Shown: positions 1 to 12,779 of the stretch, piece by piece | How the letters are laid out: each line of letters starts with the position of its first letter | Numbering within the stretch: position 1 is the stretch's first letter | NCBI GenBank assembly: GCA_017933935.1 | Contig: JADWQK010000160.1 | Span: 558,001-622,000 of the forward strand | Length of the DNA stretch: 64,000 bases | Source of the DNA: Sesamia nonagrioides | Taxonomy: Eukaryota; Arthropoda; Insecta; Lepidoptera; Noctuidae | Direction of reading: 5' to 3' | Program-made: the position numbers and the translations under genes | The notes under the pieces: generated by a model | Databases searched by the model: none | What the model was told of the DNA's origin: nothing | What the model saw: only the letters and a program-made list of their open reading frames with translations

Positions 1-330
1 TCTGACTGTTTCAAACTACAACATAGGACCAACTCCCGAGACGAGTTGAGAGCCTTGTTACACTGTACTTAAATTGTTTATTATATTTACTCTTTCTTCC
101 TTGAAGAGGGATTGAAGTTGAGCGTATTACTGGACATTTTGGACACGTGTTGTTAGATTGATATCTCAAGTCTCGTCTGGCGGAATGTTTGTTTAGATCT
201 ATTTTGTTTCTCGTGTCGTTTGAGGTCGACGGCCTATGCTATTCATCCTTTCCCTGATCTATGCAGGGCTGGGCCCGATAGAGCAACTAATATAATGATT
301 TCCCTACTGACTATACATAATATATTCATC

Positions 331-398
331 ATCATCTCAGCGTTTATCCCGGTTGCATCCGCGGCTTTCGCGTTGGAGCCCGGGGTCCGCTTTCTTAC
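331..398 (-). mobile_element. SINE-A 3' end fragment
   Basis: atcatcatctcagcg, then the gtccgcttt segment, diverged. Only the 3' end of the family is present. Confidence 0.6.
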
Positions 399-1205
399 TT
401 AATTTCCTTTCGCGCGATCTTTAGCATCCTGTGATGTGAGATTGTTGGCACGCATGTCATCTCTTACGACGTCAAGCTAGCACTTCTTTAGTCTACAACT
501 ATACATAATACATTGTGGTACGCAATAAAAAATTGAGAATCGAATTGAATTTGAATGATTAAAAACAAAATTCGTTTTTGAGACACGATTTCAAGACTGA
601 TAGCAGCACTACACATGAAAAACAGACCGACGGAGTTGTGAACTTGGCGTTAGAGTAAATAAAAATATCCTTGTATACCTATCTAATTTATTTCACATTT
701 TATGTTTGGTCAATGAACCTGAAATATCACTCTAACTTATTGCTTTGATCGACAATATTGTTTGAAAAGGTCAAATCACTGGGACAGGTTATTGTCAAAA
801 CACTCACATTTATTTGTGGGTACTTTAGTTGAATCGGCTTTTTATACCTATGCTCTAACCCAGGTGACAAATTTCTCAAAAAATCAGTACATACAGTCAT
901 AATCACGTGTAACAAATTTGATGGACATTCGATCAGTCGTTAAGCCTTATTACATTAACGGCTGACCGAATTTATTCATATATAATTTAAAGTTAATTTT
1001 CGCAATTTGCATTAAGTATAATATTAGTAAATAATAATAATAATAACACCCGCACGCAAATTACGCGCATTGTCATGGAATTGACACCAGCCCGTATTAC
1101 CTATTTAAGAAATATGGATTATGTTTATCTAATAAAACATTTTACCTTCTATTTGGGTTCTCGAAACTGAAGAAACCAACTCAATAATCCATCCCTATAA
1201 AGTGC

Positions 1206-1319
1206 GTATGTTTGTATGTCTGTCTGTATGTATGTGCCCGAAGTTGCTCAAAACCCTCACCACTATAGATAAATCATATAGATCTGGATGCGCTGAGTTC
1301 AAAAAACGCGCGCGCGCGC
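1206..1319. repeat. Simple repeats
   Basis: A gtatgt/ctgt-rich run at 1206-1236 and a (CG)n run at about 1306-1319. The stretch may be a decayed Helitron start, but no ends are seen. Confidence 0.55.
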
Positions 1320-1849
1320 AAAAGGCGCGGGATCTCGGTCCTATATATTAAGTGTAGTGATAGGTAGACCTAACTCCTAACCCATGCATGACCGCTGCGT
1401 ATTAAACCCAATTGACTCTCGCGTGGGATGATAAAAGTATTAGTACGTTCGCCATTCATATGCTGTTATCTCTACGCTACACTGTTTTGATAGTAAATAT
1501 GTACCTACAATAACGGCTGCGTATTTAGCAGGCGCCAGAGATACTTATCTTCAAAGTTAATAGACTTTGTAAGATGGGGTGGTAATGTGCAGTATATGTG
1601 GTTAAAAGTTTTCCTCGCGCGCTCGAATATTGTGTGTCAGCTAAATTATGTACTGTAACATTACGCCTGCTGTCTCCGAAAGGTTAGGCAGAGAAGCACC
1701 AATAGTACATCTAGATTCGCTAGCAAACGGTTATGTCCCGTGTATTAAGGTCGACCCAATTGCTATAAAAGGGTCGACAAATTTAGTTCCAGGACTGCTA
1801 CTGAGAAATACGTGTTAGAAAAACGTTTATTAACATTTTGTTCGACTCA

Positions 1850-1985
1850 GAAGAAGAAGCTAGGAGATTCTTGTCCGTTCTCCATATGCTTGGAATGGGC
1901 AACCAGATTCAACTTTCTAACTGAGGGGACTGAGAAAGAAGGGCTTTTGGCGATTCAAAAGTGCCCGGGTTGGTTTATTTGGTAG
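1850..1985 (+). repeat. LINE 3' UTR-like fragment
   Basis: agattcttgtccgttctcca, tggaatgggcaaccag and gattcaaaagtgcccgggtt parallel 17575-17728. Both resemble the noncoding 3' end of a lepidopteran LINE. Confidence 0.5.
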
Positions 1986-2944
1986 ACAGTTGGTTTGACA
2001 TTTTATCTTCTGTCCTTTTCTTAACGAAATGGATAGAAAAAGATGCACTTACTTAACTTAAAATTACCTAATTTAGTTTATGAACAATAGAATCGGCGCC
2101 ATTTTGTAAGTTAAAGATTTTCTCTTTTAAAGAGGATTGAAATATACCTAGTCATAAACAAAGATTGTATCTACTATCTAGATGTAGCTGAACCGGAAGA
2201 CATTGTCCTGTAGTCTTGAGTCCGTACAGTAAACACTTCAATTAGAAAAGGTTTAAAAAAACCTTTAGTAAAAATATACTTCAGTTAGTACTAAAATGAT
2301 AAATCTGGAATCAAAGCATAAAAAGTCTTAAGACCCCAAATCAAATTCAGAACCTTAATTCATGTTACTGCCGCTAGATTAATAGAGGTCAACAAAGACA
2401 CAAAACTAACAAACCGACAATAGACTAAATGATTAATTAAACTACTGTAAAGGGACCATCCACATCAATTTATCGAAACTAACCCCAGTTTCACGGGATC
2501 GCCTCCCATCGCAGTGGTTTATAGACACCATTAATTTTCATTGATAAAACCGAACTCGAATGAAATGCTACTTTCGATTTGTATTGTGTGATTTATTTCA
2601 TTGTATGGGATTTTGTTATTTGTAGAACTATTATAAGAATTATTTGCAGGCATAAATACTATAGGTAGGTCTCTGTTTTAAATGGTTGTCAAAAACAAAA
2701 GGATGTTTTCAATTATTCGTTTAGCGCTTACCGTGTTTACTGCTGTGTAGTGGAAAAGCGTCTCTAAGTTTCTATGGCTTTAAAATTAGTAGTTATCCAT
2801 TCATTAACGTCCATTGTCACTGTGAGACATGGACACAGTAGAAAGATTACACAGGTCTGCAGCATTTTAGCTGCATAGGTGAAACTTATAATTTCTTGTA
2901 GATTGTGACACTGAATCGAAATCCATAACACAGAATTGCTTAAA

Positions 2945-3173
2945 TCCATACTAATATTATAAATGCGAAAGTAACTCTGTCTGTCTGTCTGTTACGCTTT
3001 CCCGCTTAAACCTCTAAACCGATTTTGATGAAATTTGGCACAGACAATCTTTAGACCCTGAGAAAGAACATAGGCTACCTTTGATCCCGGAAAAAATTGA
3101 TATTCCCGAGGGAAATCTAAAAAGCGCGATATAACCGAACTCTACGCGGGCGAAGCCGCGTGCGGAAAGCTAG
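2945..3173 (+). mobile_element. Non-autonomous Helitron, family H1
   Basis: TC start (tccatactaatattataaat), gtctgtctgtctgt run, aaccgattttgatgaaattt, GC-rich hairpin acgcgggcgaagccgcgt, CTAG end before T. Typical of the short lepidopteran Helitrons. Confidence 0.88.
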
Positions 3174-3986
3174 TAATAAAATAAAATAGGTCTGAACCGC
3201 GAAGAGTAGCACTAAATCATTCTTTAGATAGCAATTACGAAAAAAAATAATAGTGCCCTTAAAATGGCTTCAAATATCGTAAAAAACGCATTTTTAGCAC
3301 TTTAAGATCGGTATATCACCAAAACCCTACGTGCTAGAGCGATTCTGTGTTCTGGACTTCGATTAGTGTCACATAATCTACAAGAAATTATATGTTCCAC
3401 CTATGTAGCTAAAAATGTTTTTGCAGACCTGTGTTATCTGCCTAGCCGTTTCCCAACTATGTAGAATGTAAACAAAGAAGAAAGAAAGAAAATACATTTA
3501 TTTAGCACTGACTTAAAGAAACACAATACATAAACACACAGCATAAACATACATCTGGAAGCAGCAAAATAAAAAAAAAAAGTAGAATAAAAAACCAAAC
3601 AAAAAGTAAAAAATCTCTGTTTAAAATAGCAGCAAAGTGTGCCTCGTGGCTGCGCCAAAAAGGTCCAATTCAGAAAAAATGCCAGACAACTAGTGCCTGA
3701 CGCTGGTTTTCAACTGAACCTGATGCGAGTAGGGTGACGGGATGTACGTGTGTGCCTCCATTTTGTGCGGACTCTGCTGAGTATTTCACAAGAAGCGGCT
3801 ATCTGACCTCAGCAACACAATTACTGGGTAATACAATATCCCTTGATAAGACATACAAAATAGAATGATAAGGCTTTTTTTTGTCACGATAGCCTTTTCT
3901 CGACGAAAAAGACTCAAGTCATCGTCATTATCATTGTTTTGTGCTGGACCTTAATCCTCTATTGGAGTTATCTGTGATATTTCTTA

Positions 3987-4206
3987 CTAGCTTTCCACTT
4001 ACGCCTTCGCACGCGTAGAGTTCGGTTATATCGAGCTTTTTCGATTTTTCTCGGAAATATCAAATTCTTCCGCCATAAAAAGTAACTTATTATTTAATCC
4101 GGACTTCTAACTTTACGTCTGCAAAATTTCAAAGCAATCGGTTCAGTAGTTACGGCGTGAAAGCGGAACAAAAAACTCACTTTCCAATTTATAATATTAG
4201 TAAGGA
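3987..4206 (-). mobile_element. Non-autonomous Helitron, family H1, diverged
   Basis: Minus orientation: plus-strand ctagctttcc at the left and tttataatattagtaagga at the right. Strong divergence in the middle. Confidence 0.75.
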
Positions 4207-5211
4207 ATACCTAATAGGCGTCTTTCGCTCTGATTCTAGTACAAATAGTATATGGATCCTATCGTACAATTTTAACACAACAAAGATTATATACTTTAAA
4301 ACAGTTCAGTAAATGAGGCAGAGCGGGGTTCGAAGCTTCCTAAGCAAACACACTTTCTTATTACATTTCCGAAATGTCATTCGCTGGTGAATTGCAGTCG
4401 CTATAGGGAGACGGAGACGCTCTTCTAGGAAACCAGAGGTTTTGTGAATATTTCAGTTTATATCTATTTATTTTATTTATGCAATACGTAGTCTTGTTAC
4501 AGATTTGTGTGTTTTGTACCATTAAACCAGAAATGGTTTGTATTGGTACTCACATTTACTATAACAACTCCTGAGTAATCATAACATATTTTGTATTATT
4601 ATAATTATCAATAATCCAAATAACGTAGGTACACAGAGAACAAAAAATAAGGGTTAAAAGGGTAATAAAAACAAAGGTATAAAATTAAATAATATGATAA
4701 ACAAGTATAGCTGTAAATATCCACCCAGTAATTGAGCGAATCAAATCAAAATCTAGACAAGTAGATATGTTGCGATGTTGTTGTTGCTTGGTGTGATCAA
4801 TATACCTATTTCGTCCATACCTTCACAATCAATCCCTCGTTGCTTGTTTTTCTAATACTTCTAGTAATTAAGTTTTCTCCAATTTCGCTAATGAGGGTAC
4901 TTGAGTAGGGCGCCGATGTTATTCATATGATTAGTTGTGCCAAGAAAACTTCTGATTAGTGAATGTTGTCGTCTGTTTGTGTCTGATGGAAGGAAAAGGA
5001 ATTTGTGTTAATCGTATCGTTAGGACTGCGTATCTTCATACATATCTACGAACTGTTACATGGCTGCGTGCCATGTAAGATTTTGTAGATGACAGAACAA
5101 CAGCACGTCTTGCTGCTAGTGATGTACTCATTAGTCGGGAAGCCGAATTATCGGCCATTTGTAGTTGACGTCTAGTCAGTACTTTAACAGTCATTTATTA
5201 AAATTGTTAAA

Positions 5212-5302
5212 TGAGACAGTCCCCCAAAACACCCGCCCTTCGCCACTTCCTAGTGCTTTCGCTGGGAAGAAGAAATGGCAGAACAAATTCTCCAGCAGCA
5301 CA
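5212..5302 (+). repeat. LINE-like fragment (partner of 60470-60567)
   Basis: cagtcccccaaaacacccgc to ctccagcagcacaa, reading RQSPKTPALRHFLVLSLG. Found in inverse orientation at the far end of the window, so it is dispersed repeat, not a gene. Confidence 0.7.
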
Positions 5303-5903
5303 ATACGGCAATAGATACGTTTTATCATACTTAATCCTATTATTCATTTCCTTTCTAGCCATATCATTTTTCAATAACAATCCATCCATATTTTCTGCTT
5401 TCGTGCCTAATATGGACCTTGTCTAAATATTTTTGCAGATTACCCACATAAAAAAAAAACAAATCGTGAATTCAATACTTTTCCCCGTCTAATAAAAGTG
5501 CTCAACGTTGCGAAACAAGTTTTCACTTCAAAATACTTTCTAAACTTCATCTTTTCTAATAAGCGTCTTACTAACATAATGATGAAGTTAATTATTAACA
5601 ATATTTTACATACGTTTAACTTTGTACATACCGTTACCTTACTGTTTAGGTACTCTGAAAAGTTCGAAAACGGTATGCTGAAAGAACATATTAATTCCGT
5701 CTATGGCAACACTAGAACAGGAAACCGCTTGTTCTAGCACCAAAAATTCGAATACATGCGACATCTACCAATCCGGTCTGGGCTCACGGGGTGGATTATG
5801 GCCCACCCTTTCATCGAATGCGGGCCTGTATCAGAGCAGTGGGAGCATGAGTTTATTACGATTAACCCAATAGTGTTCATTTTATTTCTGGGCACTACAA
5901 AGC

Positions 5904-6058
5904 CATCATCATAATTTCAGCGTTAATCCCAGTCAAGCTTTTTCAGCTTTAGAGTCTGGGGTCCGCTTTACCAGTCTAGCTGCTGATTTTGGCTAAACTT
6001 CGATATTTTCCGTGAAGCGACTGCCGTCTGACCACCACAACCCAAAGGCGTTATCGAA
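5904..6058 (-). mobile_element. SINE-A 3' fragment
   Basis: atcatcatcataatttcagc, then gagtctggggtccgctttac and ccgtgaagcgactgccgtct. Diverged; tRNA head absent. Confidence 0.75.
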
Positions 6059-6067
6059 AATTCTGGG

Positions 6068-6345
6068 TACTTTTTTTTTTAATAATTATAAACTAGCGCT
6101 TGACTGCAATCCCGCCTGATGGTAAGCAGTGATGCAATCGTTGATGTTTGTTGAGGTTATTAAGCCCATACACTTAAAAAACCTTAGTGAAAGGATGGAA
6201 GTCGGCAGTTGAGCGAGGGGGTGCAATGTTACACTTAAAATACCTTAGTGAAAGGATGGAAGTCGGCAGTTGAGCGAGGTGGTGCAATGTTAGACCCAAT
6301 AACACGACCAACGATGCTGCGCCAGAGGGAGATTCATGTGGAGAC
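6068..6345 (-). repeat. Repeat D with internal 61-bp tandem duplication
   Basis: Left end is a poly-T then aataattataaactagcgct. The segment acacttaaaa...gcaatgtt occurs twice (6170-6230 and 6231-6291). Ends near gctgcgccagagggagatt. Confidence 0.8.
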
Positions 6346-7139
6346 CCCCCTACTTACTACAAAGTCTGAAGATATTTTTCTATTATGTTAACATTATAAA
6401 TAAGGGTCTATCATTTGACTACTTAATTAACGTCACGAAACTTGAGATACAAAAGCCTTTAACCGCTAAATTCTTTAGCTAATATCAAAGAAGACATGCC
6501 ATGAGGTGACTCGTTCATTCCTTACAAAATGCCAAGTCACCTTTGACTAAATTTACCCGTAGCTTCGCGTGACTTCGAAGAGTTTGGGTCAGTTATTTCT
6601 GTTAGAAATTGTATGGACTTGATTAAAATATAGACTACGGTCATTTCGTGCCTTGTTTTATTTAGAAAAATTGGGACGAGGATTTATTGTAATGACTCTA
6701 TGCAGATTTAGTTAGCCATTAAAAAAATTGTATGCGGTGTTGGCACGATGTGCAGAATACATTGTTTCGAATTCTGTTTGTAGAATGTGTCTAGAGTTTT
6801 ATTCATCTGGGGTTTATCACCACGTTGATTAATCTACTTCATGGCGATATACTGTGTTAGTACGAAAATACCATAAAAGTATTCAGCTTTTTACAACTTC
6901 ATTAAAGTTATGATCATGATATTGTTCACAGTTCTTCACATAGTCTTCACTCGGATGGCCTAAAAAAACGAACGAATGACGTTTGTTTTTTACGGTTTCG
7001 TGCCCAAAGGGTTGAAATGGGATCCTATTATCCTATAAAGCTTCTCTATATTTTATTCACCCGACAGTATCTCATCAACCGGGACGGCTAGACAGTTGAA
7101 ATTTTCACAAATGTTATATTTTTAGTATTTCCGCTATAA

Positions 7140-7429
7140 TCCATACTAATATTATAAATGCGAAAGTATTCTGTCTGTCTGTCTGTCTGTCCGGCTTTCA
7201 CGCCAAAACTACTAAACCGATTGTAATGAAATTTGGTACACAGGTAGTCTAGAGCCTGAGAAAGGACATAGGCTATATAACATCCCGCTATGACCAATAG
7301 GAGCAGAGCAGTAACAAAAAATGTTGCGAAAACGGGGGCAATCGCGGACGTACATATTGCTCCCATTATTTTATCAGGCGAGCGCTTATTTTATATCAAC
7401 ACGCGGACGGAGTCGCGGGCAGCAGCTAG
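7140..7429 (+). mobile_element. Non-autonomous Helitron, H1/H2 mixed
   Basis: H1-type start (tccatactaatattataaat, gtctgtctgtctgtctgtcc), then an H2-like ctatgaccaataggagcaga, and an end acgcggacggagtcgcgggc...CTAG. Short frames in it are not genes. Confidence 0.82.
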
Positions 7430-8080
7430 TAAAATATATGGGGTTCTCATACAACAGACGTGATTCTAACTTCTTGCGCGAGTCAGACTCACATTTGTCC
7501 GGTTTTTATATAGTTCGAGTTTGATTACCACATTGAAAAAAGGATCATTTACTGATTTAATCCCATTAGATTGGTTGCCATCAATACAGATGCCTAAAAA
7601 GTTACAAAAAGTTTAGCTGCTAGAAAGTTTGAAATAATCTAATATTTTTCGTCTATACTATCAAAGTATGAAGCTACGTTATTGAAATAAATGGCTTTAA
7701 GTGTTTCCGCCATTTTATTTCTATATCAGCTCTCCTAAGAGCATGCTTGTATAAATATGCGGAAAAATGTGCCTGCAAGAAGTGCCCAACTAATAATGTT
7801 GATAAATGATAATATTAATATTGTTACGGTGTAACTTTCGAGGAAACTATGAATGATACAAGTGGGGGTAATAATTCGTCATTGTGATATGAAGTAAAAG
7901 TAAAGGAAAGAGAAGTTTGCAGAACACGGCCTGTGGCAGTTGTAATAGGGATGTTTCCTGGGTAAAAAAAAAATTGATTCTATTTATACGGTATGAATGA
8001 CGGACCTTTCAGATTATAGAAAAATATTGGAAAGCTAGTATATAATATATAAGGCTTCAAAGATCAGGAGTGGTGGCTGG

Positions 8081-8123
8081 TGACGTCACTGCTCGCTAAA
8101 AAGTGTAGCGCGCAGTGACGTTA
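8081..8123. repeat. Imperfect hairpin, 12-bp arms
   Basis: tgacgtcactgc (8081-8092) and gcagtgacgtta (8112-8123), one mismatch. Confidence 0.6.
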
Positions 8124-8282
8124 CACGAGTTTTCAAAGCACTGTGTCGTCTTCATTTTTTGTTTAATATAAAAAAAAAGAAAAATACGTGTCTAGTATTT
8201 TTTGGTATTCTGACTGACAGACTAATTAGTTTTTTTTAGTCAACTACCCTAATCTGTTACAGTAAATGTGAATACTACCTGC

Positions 8283-8352
8283 CTACCCTCTTTTTTTTTG
8301 TTGGGATGTGAAATCATCAAATGACTTCTCCCGCTCTGGGCGGAGCCTGCCT
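8283..8352 (-). repeat. Dispersed Repeat E fragment
   Basis: gaaatcatcaaatgacttct, then cccgctctgggcgg. Related pieces lie at 11150-11215, 15328-15380 (plus) and 61200-61255 (plus). Confidence 0.55.
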
Positions 8353-9309
8353 ACCTGCCTACCCTCTGACTCGTTGATGTAGTAGCCGCAAGTGCTACTC
8401 CAAGTTTTTCCATCGGAAATTTCACAGTAGCCGGAATCCGATTTGTTTATGGTAGAATCGTCCCCAATTACAAAGGACATTTAAACATAACTTTGGAAAG
8501 TCGATGTACTATAAGTACATATCTGCCTAAACATTTAGGGATTACAGGCGTGATTTTATGATACTATGTAGTACTTCACTTTTACTACTTAATTGTAAAA
8601 TGTCATAAATGGGAAACTTTTACTCGAAACACGTTCCAAATCGTGGTATTAGAGACCAGAGCTTAGGGACGTTAGAAACAACCATTTCGCTTTTATATGA
8701 AGAAATATTTTTGCTCAAATTGCTTGCTTTTGCTAAGCTTAAGTAGCAATGTACATGGGCACATAGCTTTCAATTCAATATTATCGACCTGGTGAAGACG
8801 GCGAAATAAGCTACGTAATTGCAGCTCACGTCCAGTCGATTCCTTTTGGAAGGTATGTTTCCAGCAATAGACGCCTATCGGCTGAGATGATTATGCAATA
8901 ACATGGTCTATTACACCATCAAACTAATCAATGACCTACAAAGTTAACGATACCATATTGATATGTCATATAACCGCATTGTCATAAGTTAACATCGAGT
9001 CAGTGACGTAACGCTGCGGATTCGAGATGCTGTTGACTCGTGGGAACGATTCCAAGTCGTGTGGATGAATATACCTATGCAGCTCAATGGGTTTTCTTGA
9101 AATATTTTGCTGAGAAAATGGTTTGGTAATAATCATTTACTCGGATTTCTGAATTGAGAATTTTTTTACGAACTCCATTTTAGCATTACTTATTGCGATT
9201 ACTTTTATATAGCCTGCAAAATTAGATGCTCACCTTTCTGGCATGGACGTTATTGGCCTTCCACCTTAAGTAATGCTAAGAAAGGATAGAAAATGCAAAG
9301 GGTCTTGTG

Positions 9310-9700
9310 GAGTTATGGCCAAGTAATAGGACGAGTCGATCGATTAGGTTAAGCTAAGCTAAGCTTGATGCGGTTAATCCAGGGATTGTGACTATCATTA
9401 CATACCAAAACCCCTCTAGAGACTCGGAAAGCCGTTAAGTGTCGCAGTATGGGCACGAAGCCTTTGTTCCCGGGTGTCTATCGTAGATATTTGACAGTCA
9501 TTGTAGGTCGTCTGGTCGTAAAAAGGTTGATGATGATGATAGGCTTTCAGAAGCCCGAAAGACAATTCTTACCGAAGGGTATTGTGTTACCTAACCAGTC
9601 TTGAGTGGAAGTCATATAGGCAGTTGCACAATGTATGGTATTTAGCTGCATACGGTTAGACAGAAAGCCGTTCTCGAAATAGTTAGGAAAAGATTACACA
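9310..9700 (+). repeat. Degenerate SINE-like repeat, possibly 5S-rRNA-headed
   Basis: ggttaagctaagctaagctt and ggttaatccagggattgtga faintly resemble the 3' domain of 5S rRNA, as in SINE3-type elements. Then come ctcggaaagccgttaagtg, ggttgatgatgatgat and a second body ending gttaggaaaagatta. Strongly decayed; the family call is tentative. Confidence 0.4.
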
Positions 9701-10589
9701 AATGACTTTAATTTTTTTTTTTATGTTTTCATTTTCGAATGAAATTGATGTTCCCACAATGTGTTTCAGAGAACCCTTTGATATGTTTGCTGTGGTGTAG
9801 CAATCGATTTTCCAAATTCAATTCTGATTCCTCGTGTCAAGTTACCTACACTCTAGGTCCAGTTACAAGTCAAAATGTAGGCCAAAATTTTATACTGACA
9901 TAACCATATCTACATGATTTTTTTTTTTTTTGTTGTGTTGGACAACAGCGGTTTGCAATATTAATGTTTTACCTTCTACTGATTTAAAAGATTTTCACAA
10001 AAAGGGCTCTTTCATTTTGTCACTGTTTATTGTCCTTCATTGATCGCTAATTTTAAAATCATAAACCTTCTCTTGGCTTCGCCACAGTAGGCTGAAAGTA
10101 ATCTACGATACTGGAAAACAAAATGACAAGCCTATGGACTCTTTACGAATAACTGATGATCTGTTCAATGACCTATTAAGTCCACAAAGCGATATTTAAA
10201 AACTCTTTTTTTATAATCTTCTAACTTACTTTCTACATCAACAAATTTGTATGTTTTTTTTTTTTTTTTTGTGAAGAACCTTTGGTATTTTCGATCAAAT
10301 CTTTCGTTAATCTCAGTAGTGTCTAACCGTTTACAAATGACATTAAAACAACCACTTACCGTTTACCAATTGGATTATCAGCTTATTTTCCATTAAACTA
10401 ATCCAATTCTGTGTATATTGTTCCTGCTGCTAGGACACATGCCTCCTCTGTGTGGGAGGGATTTGTAATTTGTAGGACTGCGTTTTACAATGCCAGCAGC
10501 TTTAAGATTTCACACAAATAGGGGTTTGAGTATGCTGATGATCTTTGCAGGTGCGCTATGTCGTACCTATTAAGCCCTGATCTATTCAG
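9701..10589. other. Noncoding stretch
   Basis: AT-rich with several poly-T runs (9712, 9918, 10253). Nothing recognised. Confidence 0.5.
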
Positions 10590-10760
10590 CATCATCATCA
10601 TCAATCTTTTTATCGTCCCACTGCTGGGCACAGGTCTCCTCTCATACAGTGAAGGATTGAGCGTAATCACCTCACTTGCTCAATGCGGGCGATTTCAGAC
10701 TTAAAGTCCAGGTTTCCTTAAGACATTTTCCTTCACCTTGTACTAAGTCATTGGTGTCCT
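10590..10760 (-). mobile_element. SINE-B 3' half
   Basis: catcatcatcatcaatcttt, then cccactgctgggcacaggtc, aatgcgggcgatttcag and a cattggtgtcc end. The tRNA head is not present. Confidence 0.8.
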
Positions 10761-11149
10761 ATCTGTGCCTGATCTGTTCGTATGAACGTAATGTGCTACC
10801 ATATTACTATAAGATTCTAATGGAAGATTCTCCTATCAGATTTCAAGGTTGGTAAAATGCAAACCTTTACCCATTATCGCTTTTGAATTTTAAGGTATCC
10901 TATCCTAACTTTCTATTTTTTTTTTTTTTGGGAACGTTCTAGCACACAACTAATGTCGGTTAATGTTCATTATTAGGTTCTCATATTAGGGTAGAACGTG
11001 AGAATCTATTAATGCTTTTCCTTCACATCAACTAATTAGTATTCTTAAACCATTTCACATGCGCATCTAGTGTGCCAATGCGCTAAGGAGCCTCATAGCC
11101 ATATTAATATTCTGATTACGTAATCTTCTATGCGGTCTTTTTTGAGTTG

Positions 11150-11215
11150 GAAATCTTGACTTCTCACTCTGGGCGGAGCGGAAGGGCGTGGTAGGCTTTT
11201 ACTGACTAAAACCCA
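11150..11215 (-). repeat. Dispersed Repeat E fragment
   Basis: cttgacttctcactctgggc, then ggagcggaagggcgtgg and tactgactaaaac. Confidence 0.5.
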
Positions 11216-11940
11216 TGCGTATTTCATGCATTTGGTTGTGCTAGCGGCCACAATATCTCTTTAGAACGACTGCGGTCATGGCTGATACTCTTTGCGTGTT
11301 AGACTTGATTCCTACGAGCATGTCATGTAAGACCTGCGGGGTAATTACGTAAATCTTTGACATTTGACAGTTCAACAACAGTGGTACGTTGTTGAGCAGA
11401 AGAAAGCTTTTTCAAACCAGCGGAAGGCGGTTTAATCTTGGGCGTAGGTCATTTTTTGTCTAAGAGTGCCATTCTATCACATGTTGCGTTGATGAATTGA
11501 CGGCCAACCTGATGCAGAGTGGGTACCGCCTACATAAACTAGCAATAACCGGTATGTCGTGGTTTCTGGAAGTAACTCTAACTTAACACATGCGATGCAT
11601 TTTTCTTCTTAATTACAATGTTTATCTTTAAATGCTAATCTGGATGTAACTGTAAACTGTACCCTTTTAAGGCCCAGATACCAGGCATTTAGTGTTTCGT
11701 GATTCACGAGCCTGAATGTGATGCTTGTATAGCTGTGTGCGTTAATTGGGCACCTTTTATCCTTAATAGTGGGATAACCAATTAACATAAGCGTCCATAC
11801 AAATGCGTATAAAATGCCGGCCGAAAGGAAATGACCTCACATGGGACCTAAACGTGGCCTATATATTTGTTTTGAGCAAATACGTAATTAAATAACTGGC
11901 TAAGTGAGGCACACTACTTACTTCGCCAGTTATTTGATTA

Positions 11941-12134
11941 CTAGGGGCCGCCAGCGACTTCGTTCGCGTGGTTTAGTTATGCTTTGCTCCTATTGGTCGC
12001 AGCGTGGTGTTATGTAGCCTAGTCTTCCTGGATTAATGGGCTATCCAACACAAAAATCATTTTTCAAATCGGACCAGTAGTTCCTGAGATTAGCTCGTTC
12101 AAACAAACTCTTCAGCTTTATATATTAGTATAGA
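11941..12134 (-). mobile_element. Non-autonomous Helitron, family H2
   Basis: Plus-strand ctaggggccgccagcgactt at the left; ctttatatattagtataga at the right. Confidence 0.85.
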
Positions 12135-12779
12135 TTAGTATTTTTTATTTAATTATTTAGGTTCCCATGTGAGAGGTTATTTCAAAGGCACATTTTTATT
12201 TTTTTTATAAAAATTCTCGTGCGATAATCCAAGTTGCGTCCGTATGTAAAACCAAATAAGATCCTTTTTAAGTCGATAAATGCGCTGCAAATAGAATTAA
12301 TCCTTACGGTGTTCGAATATAATAGATTCTAGCAATAAAGCATTAATACACCCTGACTATCCTATTGGGAAATCACAACAAACGATGTTATACTTTCTCG
12401 TTCCTTTAGAAACTGTTCATATGTGTCCAGCTTGTAAAGTTTTGAGTGACAACAACGAGAAACAATAACTGGGTTAATTATGTGAGAACCCATTGTTCAA
12501 AATACCCATTACCGCTGTGAAATATTTTTAAGTGAGGATTAACGGATTATGACATGACACAGATATAACGTAACGGAACGTGAATATTATGCAAGGTGAC
12601 ATAAAACGTGTCATCATTAAAGATGGGCGGGTGGGTAAAAAATGGGTAGGTAAAAATTGGTAAAAAAGGGTAGAATAGGTAAAAATTAAAAAATACCCAT
12701 TTTTACCGGGTATTTATAATAAATACCGGGTATAAAATGAATTGTTATTTAATTCGCTTCGTCATCAATACTACGATCA

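Larger units (their letters stand above)
399..2944. other. Noncoding stretch
   Basis: AT-rich; apart from the simple repeats (1206-1319) and the LINE-like piece (1850-1985) I recognise nothing. Short frames show no family signature. Confidence 0.5.
7430..9309. other. Noncoding stretch
   Basis: Only a weak hairpin (8081-8123) and a Repeat E fragment (8283-8352). No exon-like frame with splice sites was noticed. Confidence 0.5.

Noticed and set aside
1306..1319. (CG)n run as a CpG island promoter
   Set aside because: Only a dozen bases long, with no initiator or gene nearby.
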